Assembly: GCA_903813345.2 (NCBI GenBank)
Contig: CAIIXF020000001.1
Coordinates: 54,765,885 to 54,829,884 of the forward strand
Reading direction: 5' to 3'
DNA: 64,000 bases
Source of the DNA: Owenia fusiformis
Lineage: Eukaryota; Annelida; Polychaeta; Sabellida; Oweniidae
Shown: positions 49,001-61,000 of the stretch, in pieces
Position numbering within the stretch: the stretch's first letter is position 1
Layout: every line of letters begins with the position of its first letter
Made by a program: the position numbers and the translations under genes
Notes under the pieces: model-generated
Told to the model about the DNA's origin: nothing
Database searches by the model: none
Seen by the model: only the letters and a program-made list of their open reading frames with translations

Positions 49001-52000
49001 ATGTCTAATCTCAAATATATAGTCAGATATGAACTTTTGAGAACTTGTTGATGCTTTTGAAAAAAAGAACTTGGTAAATTTGAAGCAAGTTGAAAAATAC
49101 CTTTTTGACCTTTTTTGACCATGAGAAGGTCATTGAAGGTCAAATCTCAAATTTAAAGTCAGATATGAACTTCTGACAACTTGTAGATGATTTTGAAATA
49201 AAGTGAAGTCAGTCTAAACAGTATTTGTTAAGTTATTGGAAGCCAATCGCAAACCACTGATCGCCAACTGCCGATCACCAACCGTCGCCACAAAAAATGG
49301 AACAAATGTGTTGAAACCTTATATCTCAAATGCTTTAACTTAAATTTTTAAGTGAGTTGTAATTTCTTGTTTTCTTTTTCAAACATCTATTATTAGTAAT
49401 AGTACTCTTAAGTCTCCATTTGAGAATGTAGCTATATATTACTTTACATAATCATTGACCTTTCATACAACACCTACAACATACAACATTTACTTCTAAG
49501 AAAGAAGAATTACCAAGGTTTTCATGATCATCTTAATTCACACAAATACTAGAATATAGTAGTACTGTCATGTTTTGTAAATTGTAAGGTGTTTCAATAA
49601 AATTTATGACAATGGGCAGTATGATGAAAAACAAGCAAAACCATTGGAAATAAGTATAATCATGGAAAATATTGAAAAAATCCTCAAAACAGGCAATTTC
49701 TATAAAACAACAAGCACTTATCTTCAGTTGGCAGATGGAAATGAGATCACTGGTCATTTAGATAATTACATCATTCAATATTCTGAAATATACCAGACTA
49801 TGGTTTCTACATTCAACCAAACATTACATGAGACAATAACTGCTATCAGATTGATGGTTGTTTTTCTTAAACTTTTGGATACAATCAAATTGTAAGAAAC
49901 TAATCAAGCCTGAACCACAGAAATGAAAAGAGCGCATCAAGTAGAGGTTTATTCCTTCCTATACACATTAACAGAATACAATAAATTAACAAAACACACC
50001 TACACCTGACAATGATACGTAACACAGATGAAATAGAAAGTAAATTGATTAGACTAAATGAACAATCCTATAATATCAATTGCAATCTTAATGGTGTTGG
50101 TGTGAAGGAATCCTTTTGAAATAAGCCTTTTTTGATGCAGAGATATTTGGTTTGTATGAAGTATCCTGAAAACTATTAAATCATATGAAATAGGTGGAAA
50201 TATAAAAGAGTATGGTAGAGTATAGCCAGATATATTCTTTGTTAGTATCATTTGAATCCAACTCTGAGCCTATACAGATCACTTACATGTAGATGTCACT
50301 CATACTTTTTCTTTAAAAATAGTTTTAAAAATGATAAGGCTATGCTTTGAATTTAAAATCCCAAATGGTACATTTGTTTTATCTCCTGTCACACCCTATT
50401 CAGACTGTGCTATATACAGACAAGCGTTGCGGATATCATGTGCGCAAGGTGAGGATATTAACAGTCATTTTTGAATTTGAATCTATTTCATAAACTAGGG
50501 CATGTTGAGTACTCAATTATAGTCATCCATTTGTAGAGGAGACCCAATAAAAGGGAAATTTTGTCTATAGTTGTATTCTTTATTATTTAACAATGCCCTA
50601 GGCATTCATCCTTGTTCCATAGCAAAGAATTTGAAATTGCTGCTTTATTACACAGTTTACATTCATTCAGTATTGGTGATCAAAATGACCAATCGATATA
50701 AATTATTTTTGCATTTTGAAAGTCATTAACTTTTTGTGTGAATTTTTAAATAAAAATTGTGTGGTTTTATACGAAATGGGAAACATTAAACAAAAATGTG
50801 CTACCTCTAAACAAGTGATGTGGATATCATCACTTTACGTATATCCGTGGATATCAGCACCGCTTGTTTAGAGGTAGCACATTTTTGTTTAATGTTTCCC
50901 ATTTTGTATAAAATCACACAGAAATCTTTCAACTATCAAAATGTAAATATTATTTGTATTGACAGGTCATCTCGATTACCAATATTGAATGAATGCTGTT
51001 TACACTGTCTGACTGTAACAGCTGCAATTTCGAATTATTTGCTTTGGAGAGAGCATTATTGCTTGATGTGTCGCTATAGAATGGACTACACGCCTATTTG
51101 CACAATTTCCTTTCTTTTAGAGAACCTGTTGACATATATGAATATAATTGAGTACGCAACATGCCTTACTTGGTGAAATATCAAGAAATCAATTTCAAAA
51201 ATAACTGTTAATATCTGCACCTTGCGCACATGATATCCGCACCGCTTATTTTCATATCGTGCAGTCTGGATAGAGTGTGCCATAGCTAGTCCAAAACCAA
51301 TGGCCCAAAAACATTCTATTTTGCTTTTAATTTCCAATTTTTTGTTGGCGCCTGAACTCATCCTTATAGAGAGGAGAGACTATTTTTGTGAGACATATTA
51401 TTTGAAATCTCTAAAGTACTTGAACTTTAAAGTTGCTTTAATAGAAAATATAATATGTACCCAATTGTGCATCTCCAGTTTCTGATCCCCCTGCTTCTCC
51501 TAGCACTACACAGTGGTACATTCCTTCATCTTCTCTGGTGGCATTTAGGATATACAGAGTGCTACCATCAAGCCTATGCCTGTTAAAAATGTACATAAAA
51601 ATGCACTCTGCCAAAATGAAATGCCACATGTAATCCAAAATGTATATTTGATGAGTACGTATCATAAAATTTTTTTATAATTGTTTCGTTGAGTGCAATG
51701 TTTTGATGCTACTTAATTGCCAACAACCTGTATGATTACCAACCTTCTCAAGGGTTTATATTTCAATAACACATAAAGAAATAATTATAACACATACACC
51801 TTTCCTTTCGCTAAACTGACAAAAATAAGAATTAACCAATTAATTATAATTTCAAAATGAGACTTAAATCATGAAACTGTTTGGGTAAATGAATCCAGTT
51901 TCAAGAAGCTTTGATTAAATCAATTACTCAGAGGAAAACTGAAACTAAATTTAAAGTCAACAGTACATGTACATAGATGTTTATCTATATAATTTGAATT

Positions 52001-55000
52001 CAATGATCTGCGGAAATTAATATTTTGCATTATGCAATTCTTAATTACATAATTTGTAAATGTTTTCATTTCCTGCACACTACAATACCATTTTAATCAT
52101 AACTGAATTGAATGCACAGATCTGCGAAAATTAATATTTTGGATTGTGTAGGCTAATTCAGAATTTATAAATTATCTTTCCGTTTCCTGGTAAAAATCAC
52201 AGACCAAATGGATTTTTTTGTTTTTGAAAGGTCTTTGTAAAGGTAATGCCATTTGAAAGTTCAATGGACACTAGCATGATAAAATGTCGCACTTAGTACT
52301 ATATTAAGTTAATAGGCTCAATTTGCCATTGTATTAATTATATTTCAAATTCAAATACTGTACTCCCAATAATTTCCGCGCGCTACTATATTTCGCCAGT
52401 TTTGGAAAATTCTAACGAAAAGGCTTAATAAGCAGCCAAAATCATTGGGTGGAGGAACAACCATGGCTGATATCAAAGTCGTAATCTCCGCGGATTTGTC
52501 ATACAGGATCACTATTACTAATTAATATTAATACTATTAATAATAGCCGCGAAATTTCAAAAAAACTGAAAATTAGCGAAATTTCAAAGTGCCAAAAACG
52601 CAAAATATAATAGTGTCAAATATTAGTGGGAGTATAGTATATCTGTTGAAATACACACCTTTTGTCTTGCGTAGACTTTGTGAGTTTTATACCCTTGGGA
52701 GACACCCAGTAAACCTCAATGATATTTGGTATACTATGTTTACACACCAGTTTAGTTTCTCCACCTTCCTCGATAATCCGAGAGGCAGCTACATGACCTG
52801 CAAAATATATTTCATTTAAATCAAAAATGTTTTTACACCTAGGTAGCATTAAACCAATCATGGTCTTTGACAATTGGTCAAAATTAAATCAGGTTCATAT
52901 ATTTGCCATCAAACATACAATTTTAATAAAAGGAGGAAAGAAAGAAGAAAGTAGGGACATTTTCCCACTTCTGGCCACTTGTCTGTTGGTGTATGAGAAG
53001 GGATATCCAGTTATCATTTAGATTTATATGCATATCAAAATCTCTTACTTTGGTCACAGGCATGTCTGATACATGGTTTTGTTTCTCTCTTGTAATTTCC
53101 ATCACATAAGTCATGGCGGAGAGCATGGCCTTGTTTGCTGTAGCAACCCCTGGTTCTTGTCTCTACAGCTGTACCACATGTCACTGGACAAAAACTCCAG
53201 GCTAGCCAGGATCCCCAATCTCCTCTTATACCTTTGAAATAGAACATTAAAAGTGAATATAAATACATGTACATGTAATGACACATTTTATCAAACAATT
53301 GGGAATTGAGGACTTGAAGTCGGCATGACCTTGAAATACCCTGACCTAAATAGGTTTTGACAGCAAATTATGTAAATCTACATTGTATAGATAGATGGTC
53401 AGACAGGAAACATCATGCCTTATAATAGAATACACTTTTCAAAGAATGAGTTTATAATTACAACATCCGTTCCTATTCTATTCAAAGATCATTAAGCTGG
53501 TTTAATTAACAAAATTATTATGCAATAGGTTTGTTCTCCCAACGATAATGGATTTCATTACTGGTAATTTGTAATTGAACAGGTGTAGGCGGCATATAGA
53601 ATAGGCCAATTTCTTACATGTAACCGAGCCATGTATTCATTGGATATCAAAATTAAAATAACTAATTGGTTGTATAACACAGAATTATCGAATTGCATAT
53701 CACAATTGACATTTTGAAGCTCATTTGTTTTGTGAATACATTTCTTAACAATGTGCGATTCATAACAATAACCATAACTGTGAATGAGAATTGAAGATTC
53801 ATGATCTAATAAATAATACAAATAGACAGCATTCAAGTTTCATGACACTGACACAAAAGAACAATTGGATTACATTCATGTTTCCATCTATCAATACACA
53901 GGAAACACAGAGATGATTTAATTACCTGAGCTTGAAGCAGTTGTTGCTGTTGCAACTGACAGTGTAGTTGGTGTAGCACAGGATTGTATGTTACAATTAG
54001 TATGTTCTACCTCGTCTCCTAGACATCTCTTGTCTTTAGATGCATTGTAGCATGTCCGTCTACGCTCTTTTGTTCCATCACCACAGCTATCTGAGCAACC
54101 ACTCCATAATTGCCATTCACTCCAATTTGTAACTAAAATTGAGATCGAAGGATAAATTGCTATACCATTTCACTTAAAAAATATTAATGACAAGAACCAA
54201 ATAATTTCCAAATTGTTAATTGATATTTTCACATAACTAAATTAATCAAATTCCGACTTTGACCTCTGAGCATAACATTTTTGGGGTAATTGTACTGAGC
54301 ATCATTTTTTTATTACATATCACTAAATCACATATAAAGCAAAAAATAAACATCTACAGTACATCTTTTACTGAAAGTCCAAACTTGAAAAATAAAATGA
54401 CATGAAAAGAAATCTTTTTGCACAAATGAACTTCTGCCTACAGTTATTTTCCTTACCTGGACAAACCTGCAGGACTCCACACCTTTTAATTTGTTCATGC
54501 TGCCCATGGCAACCCCTAGGGTGGGTGTCAAGGCAGTATCTCTCCCTCAGCCTGTGTCCCTTAGATCCACAGGTAGCAGTACATAGACTCCATGCTCCCC
54601 AGTTTGACCATCCTCGTGTTTCAGCCTTTCTTACATCATTAAGAATTTTGGCCTCAATATTTTTATCAAGTTGAATCTTATTAAGCACATTAATGTCAGT
54701 ATCTTTGTTGATTTTCATGTCAAACTTGTTATGACCAATAATAACATTTTCCTCAAGTGATGTGTGATTAGCTTTGGATTTATCTTTGTGGTCAAAAAAT
54801 TCATTTGCCAATTTGTTTTCTATCATTTTAGAAATATCAATCATATTGTTTACCTTCACAGCAGTTTTACCAATTGTCTCCATATTAATTTGGTTCCTCG
54901 CTGAATGAGTATCTCTATGCTTCATTTCTTGTTTCCTTTCAGATTTCAACAGTTTTTCAAACCTATGTTTCTTTTTCTTATGCTTCTTTTGTTTTTTATT

Positions 55001-58000
55001 TGATTGTGTTCTTGTTTTATGAACATTGTTTTCTGTATTTACAGGAGGTGTTTCCTTTTCAATTATTTTAAGTGGTGCATCAGTAGTACTCATATGTATA
55101 AGTTTCTTGTAAGGATTTGCTTCACTTTCTGATACATCAGCAGAGAGGTCATCATCCTTAACTAAAACATTATTCAATTTATGTTTTCTTCCATACTTCA
55201 TTAGTTTTTTATATCTGGGTTTCTTATGATGCTTCATAGATTTTCTTTCCAACTTTTTCTGTTTTTTATGCCTAGGTTTCTTATTATGCCATTTACGTTG
55301 TCCATTTGTTTTATGAACATTCTTCTTTACGCCTCCAATTAAAGCATCATTTGACTGTCCATCCATGTTTTTCATAAGGTATTCTTGGTCATCATTGGGA
55401 AGAATTTCTCTTCTTTTTCTTGATTTGTAAGGCTCAATTTGCCTTTGAGTTACATCGCCAGAGAAGTCTGCATCACCAACTAAAACATCATTTGATGATT
55501 TATCCAATTTTTTTACAAAGTGTTCTATGTCATCATCAGGAAGAACATCTCTGCTTTTTCTTAATTTTGCTTCAGAAGGATTATGCATTTCATGTTCTCC
55601 CATATTATGAGTATTTTGGGCTCTAACTCGAACACTGCCTCTTACAAAAAGCATGTGGTATTGAGAATGTAGATCAACCCTCATTTGCCCATGCCATTTA
55701 TGATTATCATGCAAAAGACCTCTCAATTTAACAAACATGTTTCCCTTCAAAGTCATTATAAGGTGAATGGGTTTAGTTTTAAATGTGTTCAAGGACCTAC
55801 CGACCAATGCGATATTCAACCTTTTTTCTTCATTCTTTACAATTTGTTCAAGTTTTAGAGACTTATTTCTGCCATTAGGGTAATGCAGGGGTACATCTCT
55901 TCCTGTTCTAATATATCTATTTGTAACATTAAGTAGAATATTACTTGGGTTGTAAGGATCCTCATCAGCCATAACCTCAATGTTTCCTTTTAGCACAAGG
56001 TGATGAACACTAGAGTTGAGTTTAACTTTCATCTCGCCTTTCCATTTATGTTCATCATGGGTGATATCTTTGAGTTTTAAGAACTTATCTCCCTGGAGAC
56101 TCATTATAAGATGTACAGGCTCATATAGAGATATACCTTTTACTGTTTTATTTTGCTCATTTGTGACATTTGTGATAAGATGTTTTATGGAGTGCTGCCT
56201 TGATCCTTCTTTAAGTTGGAAATGCAGATGACCTAGTAATTCTCTTGTATCAGGAGATGTGACTAGAGGGTTCTGGTGTCCTCCTTTCAAATGTTTTGAG
56301 TGTTGAGCTAAATAGTGCATTCTTTTAAAATGTCGAAAACTTCGAGTTGCAGGTGTACTACCACCACTTTTGTCAAAAGAGATTTTCACAGCTCTTCCCT
56401 TTGACTTTTTCCAAGAAATCCTATTATTTTCAAGTTGCTTATTTGTTCCATTTCCTTGGTTGCTCTTTGGTTGATTAGCTTCCCTTGACTGCTTTAATAT
56501 TTTACTGAACAATTTTTTTCTTTTATATGCATTTTTATTCCAAGGGATATTTTTTTCACTTGGCCTAGTTTTGGTTGAGAAACCCATGTCTTTCTTTGTC
56601 TTTTTGGATTTGGATTTTTTCTTCAAATCATTAAGAATAATGTTAATATTCCTTTGTACTAGTATGTTCTTTGATTTCTTGCCTTTTTTGGCCCTCTTCC
56701 TTGATAAATGATTTCCTTTCTTAAACAACCTGTTTGTCATTGACAACTTAGTCAGGTTTTGGTCATGTTCTGTTGCATTTCCAGTTCTATTATTGTTGTC
56801 CAGTGTGATATTTACAGGTTTCCCTCTTAAATGGTTTACTGCGGTACTATTGCCAAAATTCCAGTTTTGTAAATGTGTATTCTTTGAAAAGATTCTTGAT
56901 TTGTTCTTCCTAGATCTTGATTCATGTTTCATAACATTTAAAGTACTATTGCCAAAATTCCAGTTTTGTAAATGTGTATTCTTTGAAAAGATGCTTGATT
57001 CGTTCTTCCTAGATCTTGATTCATGTTTCACAACATTTAATGTAATGTTTATATTTGTTGCTTGCTTTGATTTCCCTTTGCTTTTCTTCCTTGACTTTTT
57101 GGCCCTCTTGAAAGATAATCTTTTTAGTCCTTTGGATGTTGACAGAACATAGGGGTCTAGGCTTTGTTTTGTTCCATTCTTGTTCCTTAATCTATGCCTT
57201 GTTTCTTTCTTCAACTGCTTGACTCTTTGCGCATAAAATCTTTTTCTAGCTTTGGACTTCTTTTTCTTTTTGGATGGTCGTTTCGCATTAGTATTACTCT
57301 TCTTTCTCATTCCCTTGTTTGAGGGAAGTTTGTTTTCTTTCCTTGATTGGATGGATCCCTTCCAAGACAGCCTAGTTCTAGCTTTAGATGTTTTATTTTT
57401 CTTGGATGTTCTTTTAGATCCTTTAGGCTTCTTGTGCTTGGATAGTATGTAATGTAAAGTATATTTTGTCGATGGCTTCTGTTTCAAGCTGGGTCTATCA
57501 TCAGTAACATTGTCGCTTTTGGTTCGGTTAATAGTTGAACGACTTTCTACACTTGGCAGTTCCACATTGTTAACTTTAAACATTTCTGATTCCCTGGTTA
57601 TGTTTCTGGTATTTGGTTTGTTAAATAATTTTTTAGTAACATTAATATATTTTGTTTTTTTCAATAATACACTTTTTGCTTTTTTCTCCCTTGATTTTGA
57701 TTTATTTTCGATAAGATTTACTGTAATGTTTATATTTGTTGGCAATATCTTTACTCCTTTAGACAACCATGTCATTGAAATATCTTTCAGGTCTGGGTTA
57801 TGTTTTGGCTCATTATTGTTTTGTGACTGACCTTTTGTTCCTTTAGATAATTTTCTTATCTTAGACATCCCTTCCACATTCACATTGTCCCTATGTTTGG
57901 CAACATGTTTTTTACTTGTTTTATTTGACTGATGTTTGGTTTCATTCTTTGAGTGTCTGAATCCTTTCTGAAATAATCTTTCAGTAGTTTTGTTCCTTTT

Positions 58001-61000
58001 AGATGAAGATGTTCTTTTCAAATTATGTTTCTTTTTTGCCATGTTACTATTTCTTATTTTCTTTTTAGCTCCGTGATTGATTTCTTTTTCAAAGGGCTTT
58101 GATTTTGTTGGTAATAATCTCTCTCTAGCTTTAGATATCCATTTCTTCAATGTTCCTTTCATATATTGCTCAGAATGTTCCACATTACTGGATCTGGATT
58201 TCTCCTTTGATGGACGTTTGGCATTTTTCTTTAAATGATGGGATTTCCTTGGTAATACTGTATTCCTATCTCTAGCTTTAGATACCCTCTTCTGAGATTG
58301 TCTTTTCACATTGTGCTCAAGATGGCCCAGATGACTGGTTGTTGATTTCTCCATTAATGGGTGTTTGGTCCTTTTCTTTGAATGATGGAACTTCCTTGGT
58401 AATAATTTGTCTCTAGCTTTAGATATCCAATTTGTTAATGTTCTTTTCATATTGTGCTCAGGGTGACCCATATGACTGGTTGTTGATTTCTTATTTGCTT
58501 CATGTTTGGTTATTTCTGTTGAAGGATTGATCCTCCTTGGTAATAACATATTCCTCGCATTACTCATTCTGTTTGTCATAAATGGTTGCTTCACACCATG
58601 TCTCTGTTTGGACTGATTAATCTTTCTTGATTTCTTTGATAGGCGTTTGGTCTTGTTCCTTGAGTGTCTCGTTTTCTTTGGTAATACTCTTTTTATAGCT
58701 TTTGATATCCCATTCTTAGATGTTCTTAAACTTTTCCAAGGTTTGGCTAGCATAGTTGTCTCTCTATGTTTAGTCTCTTTCTTTGAGTGTCTGGATTGCT
58801 TTGGTAATACTATATATTTAGCTTTATGTATTCCATTCTTCTTTTTCATTCTTTTCACTTTAAGCCTAGGTTTGGCCATCTTACTTAATTTTGCTTTCCT
58901 TGGTCGATGTTTGTTTTCTTTCTTTGAGTGCCTTATAGATTTCTTTGGTAATAATCTATTTCTACCTTTAAAAATTCCATTTCTCTTCGATGTTAATTCA
59001 ACTTTATCGCTGTGTTTGGCAATCTTACCCTTTCTTGTTTTCTTTGATTGATGTTTGGCCTCTTTCTTTGAGTGCCTGGGTTTCCTTGGTAATAATCCAT
59101 TTCTTACATTTCTACCATTAACACTTCCCTTCTTCTTAGATATTCTTTTTGCTGTATGCCTATGCTTGGCCACCTTACTCTTTCTTGATTTCTTTGACCA
59201 ATGTTTGGTATTTTTCTTTGTGTGCCTGGGTTTCCTTGGTAATAATCCATTTCTTACATTTCCACTGTTACCACTTCCTTTCCTCTTAGATATTCTTTTC
59301 GTCGTATGCCTATGCTTGGCCACCTTACTCTTTCTTGATTTCTTTGACCAATGTTTAGTATTTTTCTTTGAGTGCCTGGGTTTTCTAGGTAATACTCCAT
59401 TTCTACCATTACCACTTCCCTTCCTCTTAGATATTCTTTTCGCCGTATGCCTATGCTTGGCCACCTTACTCTTTCTTGATTTCTTTGACCAATATTTGGT
59501 ATTTTTCTTTGAGTGCCTAGGCTTCCTTGGTAATAATCCATTTCTTCCATTTCTACCATAACCACTTCCCTTCCTCTTAGATATTCTTTTTGCTGTATGC
59601 CTATGCTTGGCCAACTTACTCTTTCTTGGTTTCTTTGACCAATCTTTGGTTCCTTTCTTTGGATGTTTGTATTTTGTAGGTAATAATCCATTTTTACCTT
59701 TACCAGTTCCTTTCCTCTTTGATCTTCTTTTCACTTTATGCCTATGTTTGGTTATCTTACTCTTTCTTGTTTTTTCATTATGCCTATGTTTGGCAACCAT
59801 ACTCTTTCTTATTTTCTTTGACCGATTTTTGTTTTCTCTTTTTGACTGCATGGATTTCCTTGATAATAATCTATTTTTACTTTTTAAAATCCCCTTCTTC
59901 TTAGATATTTTTTTCTTTTCATGCCTATATTTGGTGGCCACATTCTTTCTTGTTTTCTTTGACGAATGTTTGTTTTTGTGCCTTGGTTTCCTTGGTAGTA
60001 ATCCATTTCTACCTTTACCAGTTTCCTTCCTTTTTGCTTTATGCCTATGCTTGGCCTTCTTACTTTTTCTTTTCTTTGGCTGATATTTGGTTTCTTTCTT
60101 TGAATGGTTGGATTTCCTTGGCAGTAATCTACTTCTACCTTTATGGATTCCTTTCTTTTTTGATCTACTTTTTAAATCATGCCTATGTTTGACGATCTTA
60201 CTCTTTCTTATTTTTTTTGATGGATGTTTGGTTTCCTTGGTTGAGTGCCTTGATTTCCTTGGTGACAATCCATTTCGACCTTTAAAAATTCCCTTTCTTT
60301 TCACTTTATGCCTATGCTTCGCCTCTGTACTTTTTGTTTTCTTTCCCCGATGTTTGGTTTCGTTCTTTGAATGCTTTGATTTCCTTGGTACACGTAGTAA
60401 TCCATTTCTACCTTTGCCAATTCTCCTCCTCTTTGATCGATTTTTTACCTTATGCCTATGTTTGGTCACCGTACTCTTTCTGGTTTTCTTTGATTGATGA
60501 TCACTTCTTTTCCTTGAAGGTCTGATATCTACACTTCTTTTAATTCTTTTTCGTGTCTGTAATTCTCGCTGTTGTTTTGGGAAGAAAGGTTTAGCTTTCA
60601 ATGGATGTTGTGAAACGACCAATGTCTTTGTGCTCTGACTGATGCCGTCATCTATCAAATTTGTTACATTTGAATTTTCTTTTGAAGAGATTTTTATGTC
60701 TGTCTCCTTGGGATCATTTGAACGTATTTTCACTTTTAAAAACACCTTCTTGCCAGCTGGAGTTATTTTCTTTATTGTCTTGTTTATGTTTTTCATTTTA
60801 ACTCTTTTTGAGTTCATCAACTTTTCTTGCTTCGCTCTCTGCTTCAACATTGGTTCTTTAATATAATTGAGTTTATGTTTGACCAAATTATCCTTTCTTG
60901 TTTTCTTCTTGTATTTTCTTTTCACATCATGCCTATATTTGGCCAGATTACTTTTTTTTGTTGCTTTACTTAATCTATGTTTAATATGTTTTCTTGGCAG

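Noticed and set aside
48163-51579. Neuregulin/Vein orthologue (Ig-EGF-TM order)
   Set aside because: The EGF has four, not seven, residues between the first two cysteines and a 17-residue third loop, unlike ERBB ligands; TSP1 domains are also foreign to that family.
58647-60525. Long hydrophobic open frames on the plus strand
   Set aside because: They are reverse readings of Lys/Arg codons (TTT/CTT) of the receptor basic region, which explains their Phe/Leu richness; no start, splice or domain support.
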